This document shows, one piece after another, positions 25,126 through 34,450 of a stretch of DNA of 64,000 bases. The notes beneath the pieces were generated by a model. That model saw only the letters and a list, made by a program, of their open reading frames with translations, was not told the origin of the DNA and did not search any database. The position numbers and the translations under genes were made by a program. How positions within the stretch are numbered: the first letter of the stretch is position 1; every line of letters begins with the position of its first letter. Source of the stretch: Rhodopirellula sp. GTDB taxonomy: Bacteria > Planctomycetota > Planctomycetia > Pirellulales > Pirellulaceae. The stretch is taken from assembly GCA_002701385.1 (NCBI GenBank), contig NZVD01000051.1, positions 6,095 through 70,094 of the forward strand, given 5' to 3'.

Positions 25126-26238
25126 CTAGATTGGAAGATTCTGTAATCCTTCAATCCAGAATCGCCAGGTGAAAATCGTGATGGAAACTCCGAGCCACAA
25201 TAAATCTGTGGGTGTCAAATGTTTCTTGAACAGTTTTCCAAGTAGAGTGAGCAGGGCTGTCAGTAATAGAGCCATCAACGTGGCCTGCCATCCTAGATAG
25301 CTACCGATAAGGGCAAGTAGCAAGATGAATGACACATCGAGGGGGCCTTTTTTTCGCACAATAAAGCGGACGAAAAGGAACCCCAAAATACCTCCGGTAC
25401 CGATGCCAATGATCATTGGTAAAAGGCTGGCAAATGGTGAGAGAACGGTGCCGACTTCTTGATGCGTATGAGAGTAGGGAAGCGCCAGTGGCCAGACAAT
25501 CGCTGAAACAATCGAAATGGTAAAGGCGAAGAGGAAGATACTACGTGGGATGCTTTGTTTTTGCTGGTTGATTAAGGCTACAGTCATGAGAATGCAAATA
25601 AGGCAAGTATGTAGCAGGAAGTATCCAATTAGTTCAGATTGCGGATTCCTGACGAAGGAATCAAAGCTGAATACCCAAGTAATGTCAGGTTTGACTAGAT
25701 TGATCCCCGTACCTACCAATTCGATCAATGCGAGTGCTCCAATAAGGAGGGCCGCTACTATTTCGACAAGAAAGTACCGAGCCGGAATTGGCACCGCACA
25801 GGTGCTGCATGAGCCACCGAGCAAGAGCCAGCCGAATAGTGGGAAGTTTTCACGTAATTTGAGTTTGGCATCGCAACTGGGACAGTAGGAGAATCCTAAA
25901 AGCGTTCGATTTCTTGGGAGTCGCCAGGCAACCAGGTTAAGAAAAGAACCGAGGGTGGCCCCAAAGAAAAAGAACCAGAAAATTCCAGCAGTCAAAAGAG
26001 CATATTTAGATAATAGCTCCAGAAAATAGAATACTGTGGGCTCGAGTTGGAGTTTCTCAATAAAACGGATACTTGCAAATATCAACGGAATCCCAATAAA
26101 GATCAGGAGAGCGAAACCTATCGCCACTATACGACCGTGGCGTCGAAGAAAATGTTTTCCTTCGAAAACCACCTTCTCATCACAAGTCTCTAGAGTTGGA
26201 ATGGAATCTTCTGTTTGCTGCTGATCTATATTACTCAT
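25126..26238 (-). CDS. Prepilin-peptidase-like membrane protein with altered active site
   Basis: A 370-residue integral membrane protein with the architecture of type IV prepilin peptidase: an N-terminal segment GATLGSFLNLVAWRLP followed by two zinc CxxC pairs (CPSC at 119-122, CSTC at 144-147). Real enzymes then use two aspartates, the first in a D-x-D-like motif before IP. Here the motif reads VALINQQKQSIP, with Asn224 and Gln in place of the aspartates, while the second site, KGPLDVSF with Asp301, is kept. Peptidase activity is therefore doubtful. At least seven helices follow. No pilin or secretion gene is adjacent; the neighbour on the same strand is across a tRNA. It could be a methylase-only or regulatory paralogue. 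Confidence 0.8.
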   Translation of the reverse strand: MSNIDQQQTEDSIPTLETCDEKVVFEGKHFLRRHGRIVAIGFALLIFIGIPLIFASIRFIEKLQLEPTVFYFLELLSKYALLTAGIFWFFFFGATLGSFLNLVAWRLPRNRTLLGFSYCPSCDAKLKLRENFPLFGWLLLGGSCSTCAVPIPARYFLVEIVAALLIGALALIELVGTGINLVKPDITWVFSFDSFVRNPQSELIGYFLLHTCLICILMTVALINQQKQSIPRSIFLFAFTISIVSAIVWPLALPYSHTHQEVGTVLSPFASLLPMIIGIGTGGILGFLFVRFIVRKKGPLDVSFILLLALIGSYLGWQATLMALLLTALLTLLGKLFKKHLTPTDLLWLGVSITIFTWRFWIEGLQNLPI

Positions 26239-26629
26239 TACTCGTATTATATCGACACATCAGAAAGTAGGACTAAGCAATTCTTTCAAGCTCCAGAATT
26301 TGATCTATCTGCCCCCTTTGGCAAAAGTCTTTGTGTTTAGATCAAACGTTGGCGGCGAAAAAAATTACAGAACAAATTACGTAGATTAAAAGGGAGCGAG
26401 GTTGCGATTCTTTTTTAGTGGTTTGAATCATCGCTTCTAATTAACGAAAAAATGATGGCTAGAACGTAATTTTTATTACTATACATTGTCAGAGACGATT
26501 TAAGTATTTTCCACTGAGGCTTTGATTTGCAAAGCGAAGATGCCAAAAGCTTTGCTACCTTCATGGATAAGAACTGGCTGCGTTTGATTTTTGGTGCCTT
26601 CTAAGCAACCGCAACGTTTCGGCGCATGC

Positions 26630-26664
26630 AAAAAGCCGCTTCAGTTTTCACATCCACGGCTTTT
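26630..26664 (-). terminator. Terminator after tRNA-Asp
   Basis: On the minus strand AAAGCCG and CGGCTTT form a stem with an 18-base loop, followed by T residues, starting 3 bases past the tRNA 3' end. Confidence 0.7.
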
Positions 26665-26666
26665 AG

Positions 26667-26741
<75 letters not shown>

Positions 26742-26929
26742 GTTGGGTCTAGCTCAGCTATTCATTGATGCCCAATTCATCGGACATAATCAAAAGAATT
26801 CTGAACTTGAATTCACCAGTTCAGTTAAAAAACCGAAGTGGTTTTTACTGATCTGTTAATTAAAAAGATACATGATTAAAAAATCTGAACAACCCCCCTC
26901 CGCCGCAACTTCAGCGGATTTTTAGTTGC

Positions 26930-28276
26930 TCAATGAAGTAGCGGCGATGGAGCGTATCCAAGCGATTCAATACGATCGCGATCTCGTTTTGCTTTAGCTA
27001 CCTGATGCGTTGCGTCATAGGCCAACGACCTGTGATATAGGATCACTGCCAGATTCTTGTAGCGACTCTGTTGTTGGCTGGAGACTATTGCCGGATCCGC
27101 AATTCGATGCTTCTCCTGCTCGATAACTTTCTCAATCTGTTTCAGTTGGTACTCGGAAGCCTCGACGGCGACTTCAAGATCCTGTAACGCCAGGTGGTGA
27201 TATCCGAGTTGATAGTAAGTGTATCCTCTGGTATCTAACGCCATAGGGATTAGCGACTGGACATCGGCTGATAATAATAACTCACTCGAAAATATGTCCG
27301 GACTAAAGCTCTCTACAGAAGCTCCTAAGATTTGGGCTCGTTCGAGATCGGATACCGTGATTCCTTCAAGCGTTTGGTTGGACGGTTCCTGTATTTGAAG
27401 CATTTCTAAACAATGCGCTCGGAATAACAATACGTTTCCAAACACGAGTGCTAGTTTGCCGGTGCGATGCGCCAATTCCTTCTTTTCGAAAGCTTTCCAC
27501 GTGTTGGATGGAGTGGTCGCCAGAAGCAGTGCATAGCGTCTCTCTAATTGATCAACGGTGGAGTTGAGATGTTTTTGCGCTTCGGCATAATTCTTTTCGC
27601 GAAATGCCTGATACGCGAATTGCACTAAGAATAACGGGTCATTGTATAGGCAATAGATTTCGCCACCGAATAGATCAAGGCTGAAGTTAATGCTTTCAAG
27701 TGCTTCAGGGAAATGAGTGTTTCCGACCGCCAAAAGATAAGCTCGATTGTTATAAAGATTGGCGCGTGCGACAGTCGGTAAACTACGTTCTCGGTCAAAT
27801 TGCTGATACCAGCGATCGATCAATTCCCACTGATGCCACGTTTGGGTTGCTTCCCGTTGCTCCTGGATCGCCAGACTGTTGTAATGATTGCAAAGTTGCA
27901 TTCGCCAAGAAATAGTCTGTTCGGACTCGGCCATACCCTGAAGCAGATTTTCATAAATCGAAATAGCTAAGTTATATTTGCCAAGCTCTGCCTGCCATTC
28001 AGCTCGTTCCCTGAGAATCGTAGGGTTACTATCATCCCAGCTCAAAGCCTCATCGTTCAGTTGCATGGCCGAAACTCGATCTGCCGAATCCCAGTGATTA
28101 CGGGCGGCAGCTTGCTTCCACATGGCAACTTCTGACGGGAGCCATTCTGCCAGAATCGGAATGACAATCAGGCAACACAGTGCGGCGGTTATCCACTTCG
28201 TACCATTCCCGTTGGACTCAGGTGCTGGCGGATTTTCTGCTGGAGTATTCGGTATGTTTGGCTCTATCGAACTCAT
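26930..28276 (-). CDS. Membrane-anchored TPR protein
   Basis: A 448-residue protein with a Pro/Asn-rich cytosolic start, one membrane helix at about residues 29-45 (WITAALCCLIVIPILAEWL) and an extra-cytoplasmic body of helical repeats. TPR-like units are visible as NPTILRERAEWQAELGKYNL, EALESINFSLDLFGG, KNYAEAQKHLNSTVDQ and ALDTRGYTYYQLGYHHLALQ. No catalytic motif is seen. It starts at ATG 28276, 18 bases after the SDR gene on the same strand, so the two probably form an operon. I do not recognise a named family; a scaffold role for the TPR is a reasonable expectation. Confidence 0.8.
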   Translation of the reverse strand: MSSIEPNIPNTPAENPPAPESNGNGTKWITAALCCLIVIPILAEWLPSEVAMWKQAAARNHWDSADRVSAMQLNDEALSWDDSNPTILRERAEWQAELGKYNLAISIYENLLQGMAESEQTISWRMQLCNHYNSLAIQEQREATQTWHQWELIDRWYQQFDRERSLPTVARANLYNNRAYLLAVGNTHFPEALESINFSLDLFGGEIYCLYNDPLFLVQFAYQAFREKNYAEAQKHLNSTVDQLERRYALLLATTPSNTWKAFEKKELAHRTGKLALVFGNVLLFRAHCLEMLQIQEPSNQTLEGITVSDLERAQILGASVESFSPDIFSSELLLSADVQSLIPMALDTRGYTYYQLGYHHLALQDLEVAVEASEYQLKQIEKVIEQEKHRIADPAIVSSQQQSRYKNLAVILYHRSLAYDATHQVAKAKRDRDRIESLGYAPSPLLH

Positions 28277-28294
28277 AGATTACTTGTTCCTGCG

Positions 28295-29050
28295 TTACCA
28301 GGGAGTCATGCCGCCGTTGACGCAAAGTGTTTGGCCAGTGACAAACGATGCTTCAGGACTGGCGAAATAAAGGACGGCGTCGGCAACGTCACGAGGTTGT
28401 CCCCAGCGACCTGCCGGGATGAGTGACAAGTAGCCATCCTTTTCTTCCTGTGGATCGTTGGCATGGCGTTCAGTGGGGACCCAGCCTGGGGCGATCATGT
28501 TGACAGTGATTCCGGCATCGGCAAACTCGGTCGCCATGCTTCGAGTCCAGCCGATCTGTCCACCTTTGGCTGCGACATAGGCACTGAAGTTTCCAACGCT
28601 GCGATGATACACTTCACTCACAATGTTGACGATCCTGCCCCAGCCCTGTTGCTTCATGTGGGCCATTCCTCGTTGAGTCATCAGGAAGGGACTCTTGATA
28701 AAAAAGTCGATCATGTCTTGATAGAATTCCCAGTCGTATTGATCAATGGGTTTATGAGGTTGATCGCAGGTGGCATTGGGGACCAGGATGTCAGGACTCC
28801 CCAGTTGGGCCTCAGTTTCGGAGAAGAGCTTGTCGATGCCTTCTTCCGTAATGGCCGTCGCCTGAATCAGACAAGTTTCTATTCCCGCAGCCTGATATTC
28901 TTCGAGGGTCTGTTGAGCTCGTTCCTGATTGTAGCAAAAGTTAACAGGGACTTTAGCTCCGGCCTGGCCCAATGCGAGTCCGATTTCTTTTCCCAATCCA
29001 CTACTGTTGCCTGTGACAACGGCTACGTGTCCTTCGAGGCTGAATGCCAT
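28295..29050 (-). CDS. Short-chain dehydrogenase/reductase, FabG-like
   Basis: A 251-residue NAD(P)-dependent oxidoreductase of the classical SDR family. The cofactor motif is TGNSSGLG near residue 13, the structural Asn lies in VPNATCD, the catalytic Ser is in NIVSEVYH and the Tyr-x3-Lys pair is in YVAAKGG. The C-terminus has the usual FVTGQTLCVNGGMTPW. The first motif residue after TG is Asn instead of the usual Gly, a minor change. The substrate is unknown; similarity to FabG is general. It lies upstream of the TPR gene on the same strand, so a transcript with it is likely. Confidence 0.9.
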   Translation of the reverse strand: MAFSLEGHVAVVTGNSSGLGKEIGLALGQAGAKVPVNFCYNQERAQQTLEEYQAAGIETCLIQATAITEEGIDKLFSETEAQLGSPDILVPNATCDQPHKPIDQYDWEFYQDMIDFFIKSPFLMTQRGMAHMKQQGWGRIVNIVSEVYHRSVGNFSAYVAAKGGQIGWTRSMATEFADAGITVNMIAPGWVPTERHANDPQEEKDGYLSLIPAGRWGQPRDVADAVLYFASPEASFVTGQTLCVNGGMTPW

Positions 29051-29161
29051 AGTCTGTCTCCCAATGGTTGTTGGCTGCGGTGTAAATGATTAGACAAGTG
29101 TCGACACTGGTCAGTTTATCTATGCAGCTCGAATGGTACAACAACACAACGGTCGGCGCAT

Positions 29162-29201
29162 AAAAAAACGGCTTCGGACTATTACATCACGAAGCCGTTT
29201 T
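29162..29201 (-). terminator. Terminator after the Q/N-rich lipoprotein gene
   Basis: On the minus strand AAAACGGCTTCG pairs with CGAAGCCGTTTT (12 bp) and runs into seven T residues, about 50 bases past the stop. Confidence 0.9.
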
Positions 29202-29249
29202 GGTTTATAGAGGAAAGCACTGATGGGAAATGCTCTCAAGCCTGTCAGG

Positions 29250-30104
29250 TTACTGACCGTTGAAGCTTCCGGTATTGGGTGCATAATATCCGTTGGTGTC
29301 ACCAGTACTTCCAGGGCGATAGGCCGGCATTGGAGTTGCATTAGGAGCTGGTGCCGCATTTCCGTTAGGTACAAATGCGCCGCCATCAAACTGTGACCTG
29401 GTAGGTGCTTCGGATATGTAGGCCGCAGCGCCTTGGTTTTGTTCTGCTCCATAGGTTGGTACGTTGGAAGCAGTGCCTTCAGCATATGCTCCGTTCGATC
29501 CGTTAGGATTATAGAATCCACCACCGCTGTAATTGTTGCCTGCCGTATTCTTCAATGTGCCTGCAGTCGGAACGTTTTGATTCGCGACAGGTTGACCACC
29601 GTAGCCAGCTTGAGGCTGATAGTTGGTAGTATTTTGCCCTTGGATTACCGGATTGAGATTCTGTTGTGGCTGGTATTGTTGCGTCTGAGCCGGGTACGTC
29701 GCTGTTTGGTTGCCGTAAGGCTGTTGCTGGCCGTATTGTTGTTGCTGACCATACGGTTGCTGTTGGGCAAGCGTTTGCTGAGTGGCCTGTTGAGCAGGTT
29801 GTTGGCTTCCCAGGTAGTTCGTACCACCGATGTTGGTTGATTCGTATTGCTGTCCGTAGCTATTTTGCGGATCCCCCGTCGCGTTACTGTCATAGCGTTG
29901 AGAGTAATCGACAGTGGTTGCAGCATAGTCATTGGAAGGCGTGTTCTGAGTTCCGTAGTATGACTGCTCGGGATTGTCATCTTTTGCAAAGTAGCTCATG
30001 CCGGGCAATTGGCTCCAGCTAAATGACTTACATCCAGTCAGACAGACTGAAGATGCACAAATGATTGCGATGACGGGAAGCCATCTGCGATTTGAGGCGT
30101 TCAT
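29250..30104 (-). CDS. Lipoprotein with Q/N/Y/G-rich low-complexity body
   Basis: A 284-residue lipoprotein started at ATG 30104; the longer frame adds only non-conserved residues. The signal reaches lipobox CLTGC with Cys25. The rest, about 260 residues, is nearly all Gln, Asn, Gly, Tyr, Ala, Pro and Thr, with repeated units such as QQPYGQQQ and NGxNG and no charged core. This composition is like prion-type or intrinsically disordered surface linkers. It has no enzymatic motif, and its terminator is strong. The neighbouring SDR starts 200 bases away on the same strand. Function is unknown; a disordered surface polymer or adhesin-like role is only a guess. Confidence 0.8.
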   Translation of the reverse strand: MNASNRRWLPVIAIICASSVCLTGCKSFSWSQLPGMSYFAKDDNPEQSYYGTQNTPSNDYAATTVDYSQRYDSNATGDPQNSYGQQYESTNIGGTNYLGSQQPAQQATQQTLAQQQPYGQQQQYGQQQPYGNQTATYPAQTQQYQPQQNLNPVIQGQNTTNYQPQAGYGGQPVANQNVPTAGTLKNTAGNNYSGGGFYNPNGSNGAYAEGTASNVPTYGAEQNQGAAAYISEAPTRSQFDGGAFVPNGNAAPAPNATPMPAYRPGSTGDTNGYYAPNTGSFNGQ

Positions 30105-30292
30105 GTTTTTTGTCCTTCTATAAACCAAACCATGTTTGAGCTGAACAGGATAGTTTTCAATCCATCTAATCGGTTGGTATTTCCAACCTATACCCATCTC
30201 TTTCAGCGTCGGGCGATAGTATCAATTGGTACTAATTCGGGTCAATATCTGTTTGAGAGGAGAAAGGGGAAATTCATGATGAAAAAAACATG

Positions 30293-30327
30293 AAAAAAGC
30301 GTCACCAGAGAGAACTCTGATGACGCT
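30293..30327 (-). terminator. Terminator after superoxide dismutase
   Basis: On the minus strand AGCGTCATCAGAG pairs with CTCTGGTGACGCT (13 bp with one U-G pair, 4-base loop), followed by six T residues. It lies 40 bases past the stop. Confidence 0.9.
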
Positions 30328-30365
30328 GTGGATGACGCTTTGAACGGTCAGACGGTAACCGAAGG

Positions 30366-30974
30366 TTAGGCAGTGGCTACCGCGTAACGACGGGCAACTT
30401 CGTCCCAGTTAATTACATTCCAAAATGCTGCAATGTAGTCTGGACGACGATTTTGGTAATTGAGGTAGTAAGCGTGTTCCCAAACGTCCAATCCGAGGAT
30501 TGGAGTGCGACCAGCCATCAAAGGGCTGTCTTGATTAGGAGTGCTTTCAACAACGAGGTTTCCATTATCTACGCTCACCCAGGCCCAGCCACTACCGAAT
30601 CGAGTCGCTGCAGCTGCTGAGAATTGTTCTTTAAGTCCTTCAAAGCTACCAAAGGCAGCATTGATCGCTTCTGCAAGCTCACCAGATGGCTCACCACCAC
30701 CATTTGGGCAAAGGATCGACCAAAACAGCGAGTGATTTGCATGGCCGCCACCATTGTTTTGGACAGCTCCACGTTTGTCATCTGGTACGCCAGCCAGATC
30801 GGAAACCAGATCTTCTACAGATTTACCCTCCAATTCACTGCCTTCAATCGCTGCATTAACTTTGGCAACATATCCGGCGTGATGCTTGCTGTGGTGGATT
30901 TCCATGGTACGAGCATCAATATTTGGCTCGAGCGCGTCGTAGGCAAAAGGTAATTCAGGTAATTCGTAAGCCAT
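30366..30974 (-). CDS. Superoxide dismutase, Fe/Mn family
   Basis: A 202-residue superoxide dismutase converting superoxide to oxygen and hydrogen peroxide. The metal ligands are His27 ([12 protein letters not shown]), His81 ([11 protein letters not shown]), Asp163 and His167 (LDVWEHAYY). Residues [13 protein letters not shown] and the Gln/Gly pattern fit the Mn-preferring branch, but the metal cannot be settled by eye. The start ATG is preceded by a purine-rich GAAAGAAAGAA. No signal peptide is present, so it is cytosolic. It stands as a single gene with its own terminator and a divergent neighbour. Confidence 0.95.
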   Translation of the reverse strand: MAYELPELPFAYDALEPNIDARTMEIHHSKHHAGYVAKVNAAIEGSELEGKSVEDLVSDLAGVPDDKRGAVQNNGGGHANHSLFWSILCPNGGGEPSGELAEAINAAFGSFEGLKEQFSAAAATRFGSGWAWVSVDNGNLVVESTPNQDSPLMAGRTPILGLDVWEHAYYLNYQNRRPDYIAAFWNVINWDEVARRYAVATA

Positions 30975-31372
30975 TTCTTTCTTTCTGCATTAAAACAGGG
31001 ACAACGAGGAACTTGAAAACCGCCAAATTCAGTGAGGTTAGACCTATCGAATAATGCGGGCGATTTTTTAGTACTTATTACTCGAAGATACAGCAAAATC
31101 GGTGTTCTGGCAATTACATATCGATGGTCATCTGCTTTTTCAAAGGCGTGCGAGAGTCACCCGATAGAATTCGAGATATGAGTCAAGAAAAACAGAGAAT
31201 TTGCTACGCTGTCAGCTCTTGAATTTCTTGATATTCAGGGCAGTTCGTGCCGAAGACTATAGATGAGCATGCGCTCTGCGACACACTTTGAAGATAAATA
31301 TATATTGATTGAATAAATTAGCCGCGTATTTGTACATGCTCGGTAATTCGGATTCAGGGACGGATCTGACGG
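30975..31372. other. Divergent intergenic region, no gene seen
   Basis: This roughly 400-base region lies between sod (minus) and an acidic membrane protein gene (plus). It is AT-rich with no repeat, RNA or clear operator; it presumably holds both promoters. Confidence 0.4.
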
Positions 31373-32800
31373 ATGACCTCGAAGCCCAAACAAAAACAGC
31401 AGCCAGCTCAGGCTACCGACGCGACGACACGCGATGGTGTACGCGCATATTTTGATAACGCCCTGCTTGAAAACCAGCCTCGTTTAACAGATTTGATTCC
31501 CAAGAGCTTGTGGGCCTATCTTGCCATGCTGTTATTAGGCGGGATAAGCATTTATGCCTGCCAACAAGCATTTCTGCATACGCGTGATTTGGACAGTACA
31601 TCTTTCCCAACTCACCTATTCGAAATCTCCGGACCAGGCAATGTCGCAAGCTGGTTGCATAGTGTGACTCTGCTGATGTTAGCTGTCGGAGCCACCATGG
31701 TTTATCTGCTGAGACGCCATAAAACAGATGACTATTCCGGGCGTTATAGACTGTGGTTGCATTTAGCACTGTTTGCCGGAGTGTTGAGTATCGAATCCGC
31801 GACCGGGCTGCATGAAATACTTGTCGTGCCATTGGCGCAGACAGATTTCACTGCTCCTTGGAATCAGGCTTCGGTTTGGGCCATGCTGTTGGTGGCACTC
31901 GGAGCCATTTACTTGACGATTCGCCTGCTCGTCGAATTTAAGAGTCGTCCCGGCATGTTGGTCTTATTATCGACTTCAGCAATCATCTTGATTGCTGCGT
32001 GCTGTTCTAGGCTAGGTGACGTGATCGGGGAATCAGCCTTAACGTCGGAAGTAGCTCAGTCGTCCCTGGTATTGTCAGGGGCTTTGTTGGTTTGCCTGAT
32101 GACATGGCTCAATGCTCGGAAGATCTATCGTCATGCTCAGCAAGGAGCAGTGGAACAGACTAGTGTAGCTGCCGCAAAAACTCAGAGTTCCGCCTCGCCA
32201 GTTCAGGTAAACGAAAAAGAGGTAGACGCAGTATTGGAAGAGCAGCCTGTAGAAGACCCTCAGTGGGATGACTGGGACGAGTTAGATGATGAAGTCGTTG
32301 AAGACGAGACTGTAGTTTATGAAGAGTATGAAGATGAAATCGAAGAAGATGAAGCTGACCAAGAGGTAGAAGAAGTAGTCTACGAAGATCCGGAATTCGA
32401 AGAAGAAGTTGAATACGAAGAAGTAGCCGAAGTTGAGCAAGAAGTTGAGCAAGAAGTTGACGAACCGGAACAATATGAAACGGAGGAAGAGAGTGAGTAT
32501 GAGGCAGAGCCAGAGGAAGTGATCTACTCGGCTTATGCGCAGCACGACGAACCGTCGTCGGACTCAGAATCCGAATACGCGTCCACTGCTTATGAAACTC
32601 CTGCGGACGATTCGCACCAATCCTCGCCGTTGATTCCTCCGCAAACTCAGCAGCCAGAAAAGGTCTATGAACCTTTTGATGAAGATTCGTTTTGGGAGCA
32701 GTATGATCTGACGAAAATGAGTCGCAAACAGCTCAAGACCATGCGTAAAAAGCTCAACCGGCTTAAGCGTAAACATGCCGAAAAGCAGCGAGCAGCCTGA
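31373..32800 (+). CDS. Membrane protein with Glu-rich acidic region and basic tail
   Basis: A 475-residue protein that I do not recognise. The N-terminal half has five hydrophobic helices (about residues 47-65, 92-110, 128-145, 165-185 and 195-215) after a short Pro/Gln tail. From about residue 280 to 390 it is extremely acidic, with Glu/Asp/Tyr repeats such as EEVEYEEVAEVEQEVEQEVD and WDDWDELDD. It ends with a strongly basic coiled segment (RKQLKTMRKKLNRLKRKHAE). This suggests a membrane platform with charged cytosolic tails, perhaps binding nucleic acid or basic proteins. There is no catalytic motif. It stands alone, divergent from sod. Confidence 0.7.
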   Translation: MTSKPKQKQQPAQATDATTRDGVRAYFDNALLENQPRLTDLIPKSLWAYLAMLLLGGISIYACQQAFLHTRDLDSTSFPTHLFEISGPGNVASWLHSVTLLMLAVGATMVYLLRRHKTDDYSGRYRLWLHLALFAGVLSIESATGLHEILVVPLAQTDFTAPWNQASVWAMLLVALGAIYLTIRLLVEFKSRPGMLVLLSTSAIILIAACCSRLGDVIGESALTSEVAQSSLVLSGALLVCLMTWLNARKIYRHAQQGAVEQTSVAAAKTQSSASPVQVNEKEVDAVLEEQPVEDPQWDDWDELDDEVVEDETVVYEEYEDEIEEDEADQEVEEVVYEDPEFEEEVEYEEVAEVEQEVEQEVDEPEQYETEEESEYEAEPEEVIYSAYAQHDEPSSDSESEYASTAYETPADDSHQSSPLIPPQTQQPEKVYEPFDEDSFWEQYDLTKMSRKQLKTMRKKLNRLKRKHAEKQRAA

Positions 32801-32869
32801 GACAGTTAGCCATTTATTCCAATGGGGAATGTTAAAAGGTACTTGGCTAATTGGTTAAAAGGTTAAATG
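32801..32869. repeat. Dispersed intergenic inverted-repeat element, copy C
   Basis: Begins gacagttagccattt (32801) and ends ggctaattggttaaaaggtt (from 32844). These are the inverted arm words of the family. The end overlaps the last codon and stop of the thpR-like gene (stop at 32863-32865), so the element has met the gene end exactly. Confidence 0.65.
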
Positions 32870-33435
32870 TTCAAACGGCTTCGTCCGAGTACTTCGTAGC
32901 TTGGAGTACCACGGTCCATAAAGCTCGCATAGATAATGACTTCTGTTACCAGAGACTCCGTTACCGGGCCAGGGCTGTAGAGATCAAATAACTGCTGAAG
33001 CTTCTCTGGCTCGCCTTGGAAATTGCGAATGCGAGCAAGTGTCAGATGAGGGATGTAGAGGCGGTTTTCACCTGAATAACCGATAGCCTGCGTGTGATGA
33101 TCGACGGCTGACTGGAGTTCACGCATGGGTTCGATTCCGTGTTCGACCCCCATCCAGAGAGTCCGGGCTCGTTCTTGATCGGGGAAGGCGCCGAGACCAC
33201 CGCAACTGATTTCAAAGGGTGTCAGTGAGGCGCAGGCTTCGTCAACGGCCGAGCAAATGGCAGGCGTGTCTTCAACCAGTACTTCGCCAAGGAACTTCAG
33301 CGTGATATGCAGATTCTGGTTTTGAACCGTTTTGACACCCGGGTCGACCGCGGCAAGTTGTTTGATGAGGCGACCTGCGACTCGGCAGGTTTCCTGAGAT
33401 ACGTTAACTGCGACAAACGTACGTAGTGGTTTCAC
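32863..33435 (-). CDS. thpR: RNA 2',3'-cyclic phosphodiesterase, ThpR-like
   Basis: A 190-residue member of the 2H phosphoesterase superfamily, starting at GTG 33435. The two HxTx motifs are NLHITLKFLGE (near residue 43) and YIPHLTLARIR (near residue 128), the catalytic pair that opens 2',3'-cyclic phosphates. Length and the start RTFVAVNVS match the ThpR/LigT group, once called 2'-5' RNA ligase. It ends in the dispersed repeat element copy C. The PfkB kinase gene is only 14 bases upstream on the same strand, so the two are probably co-transcribed; a functional link is unknown. Confidence 0.9.
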   Translation of the reverse strand: MKPLRTFVAVNVSQETCRVAGRLIKQLAAVDPGVKTVQNQNLHITLKFLGEVLVEDTPAICSAVDEACASLTPFEISCGGLGAFPDQERARTLWMGVEHGIEPMRELQSAVDHHTQAIGYSGENRLYIPHLTLARIRNFQGEPEKLQQLFDLYSPGPVTESLVTEVIIYASFMDRGTPSYEVLGRSRLNI

Positions 33436-33449
33436 GATAGACTTTCCAA

Positions 33450-34355
33450 TTAGTCGATGGAGAGCATTTGTTGATACTGAGCGAAGCGTTGGTCGAGCGA
33501 GTCACGCTCAATCTGCTGCATTCGATCGAGACTGAAGTCTTCGACATTGTAGCTTGCGACGAGTGTACCGTAGACCAATGCTCGCTTAATGCTGGCTGGG
33601 TCGGTAGCATCCTGACTGGCGAGATAACCCATCATACCTCCGGCGAAACTGTCTCCAGCTCCGGTGGGATCGAGCACGTCTTCGGTTGGGTAGGCGGGAA
33701 GTACATAACATCCGTCCTCGCCAAAGTACATCGCTCCATGTTCGCCCTTTTTCAAAACACAGAATTTAGCTCCTAAGTCGAGCACGGCCTGTCCTGCTTT
33801 GACAAGGTTCTCTTCACCTGTCAGCAGTTTGGCTTCGCTGTCGTTCAGTACCAAGCCGTCGATACGTCTTATGAGTTGTAGGAGATCTTCTTTTTGGATG
33901 TTGATCCAGAGGTCCATCGTGTCCGCGACAACCAATTTGGGGTTTTCGACTTGCTCGAGTACCTGCAGTTGGACGGTTGGGGCACCGTTAGCAAGGAAGA
34001 CAAAGGGGGTGGACTTATAACTTTCGGGAAGGATTGGGCTAAACGTCTCGAAGACATTGAGATTTACTTCCAAAGTTTCCCGGTCATTCATGTTGGGAAG
34101 GTATTTACCTTTCCAGGAAAATGTCTTTTCTCCGGCTTTGACCTCGAGTCCCTCTGTATTGACATTTCGGGAGGCAAGTAACGCGGTGTGCTCGGCGGGC
34201 CAATCCTCTCCTACGACTCCAACCAGATTCACAGGCGTAAAGTAGCTGGCGGCGTAAGAGCAATACGTGGCGGACCCACCAATTACGTTTTCACGACAGT
34301 CAGTAGGAGTTTCAACGCTATCAAAAGCGATGGAGCCGACAACAAGCAGTGACAT
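33450..34355 (-). CDS. PfkB-family carbohydrate or nucleoside kinase
   Basis: A 301-residue ribokinase-like kinase. The first family signature is at the N-terminus with GGSATYCSYAASYF (near residue 27). The ATP/catalytic signature DPTGAGDSFAGGMMGYL starts near residue 235, with the catalytic Asp in it. The middle has VLNDSEAKLL and VLKKGEHGAMYF. The substrate pocket does not match ribokinase, fructokinase or adenosine kinase well enough to name. Some members of this group phosphorylate sugars in sugar-lipid or nucleoside pathways. It begins the two-gene unit with thpR and is divergent from the beta-propeller gene. Confidence 0.88.
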   Translation of the reverse strand: MSLLVVGSIAFDSVETPTDCRENVIGGSATYCSYAASYFTPVNLVGVVGEDWPAEHTALLASRNVNTEGLEVKAGEKTFSWKGKYLPNMNDRETLEVNLNVFETFSPILPESYKSTPFVFLANGAPTVQLQVLEQVENPKLVVADTMDLWINIQKEDLLQLIRRIDGLVLNDSEAKLLTGEENLVKAGQAVLDLGAKFCVLKKGEHGAMYFGEDGCYVLPAYPTEDVLDPTGAGDSFAGGMMGYLASQDATDPASIKRALVYGTLVASYNVEDFSLDRMQQIERDSLDQRFAQYQQMLSID

Positions 34356-34450
34356 AGCTGCTTCCTCAATTCATAATGGAAGTTGTATTTAGTATTCGTC
34401 GCATTATATTCCGAGACTCCGTTTCTCACTACCAGTAGGACTACAAACGT

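Noticed and set aside
26521-26605. 28-codon plus-strand frame ending DKNWLRLIFGAF
   Set aside because: No start codon with a ribosome site, and no conservation can be shown; likely chance.
28463-29089. 208-codon plus-strand frame opposite the SDR gene
   Set aside because: The SDR motifs on the minus strand are decisive; this frame has no recognisable domain.
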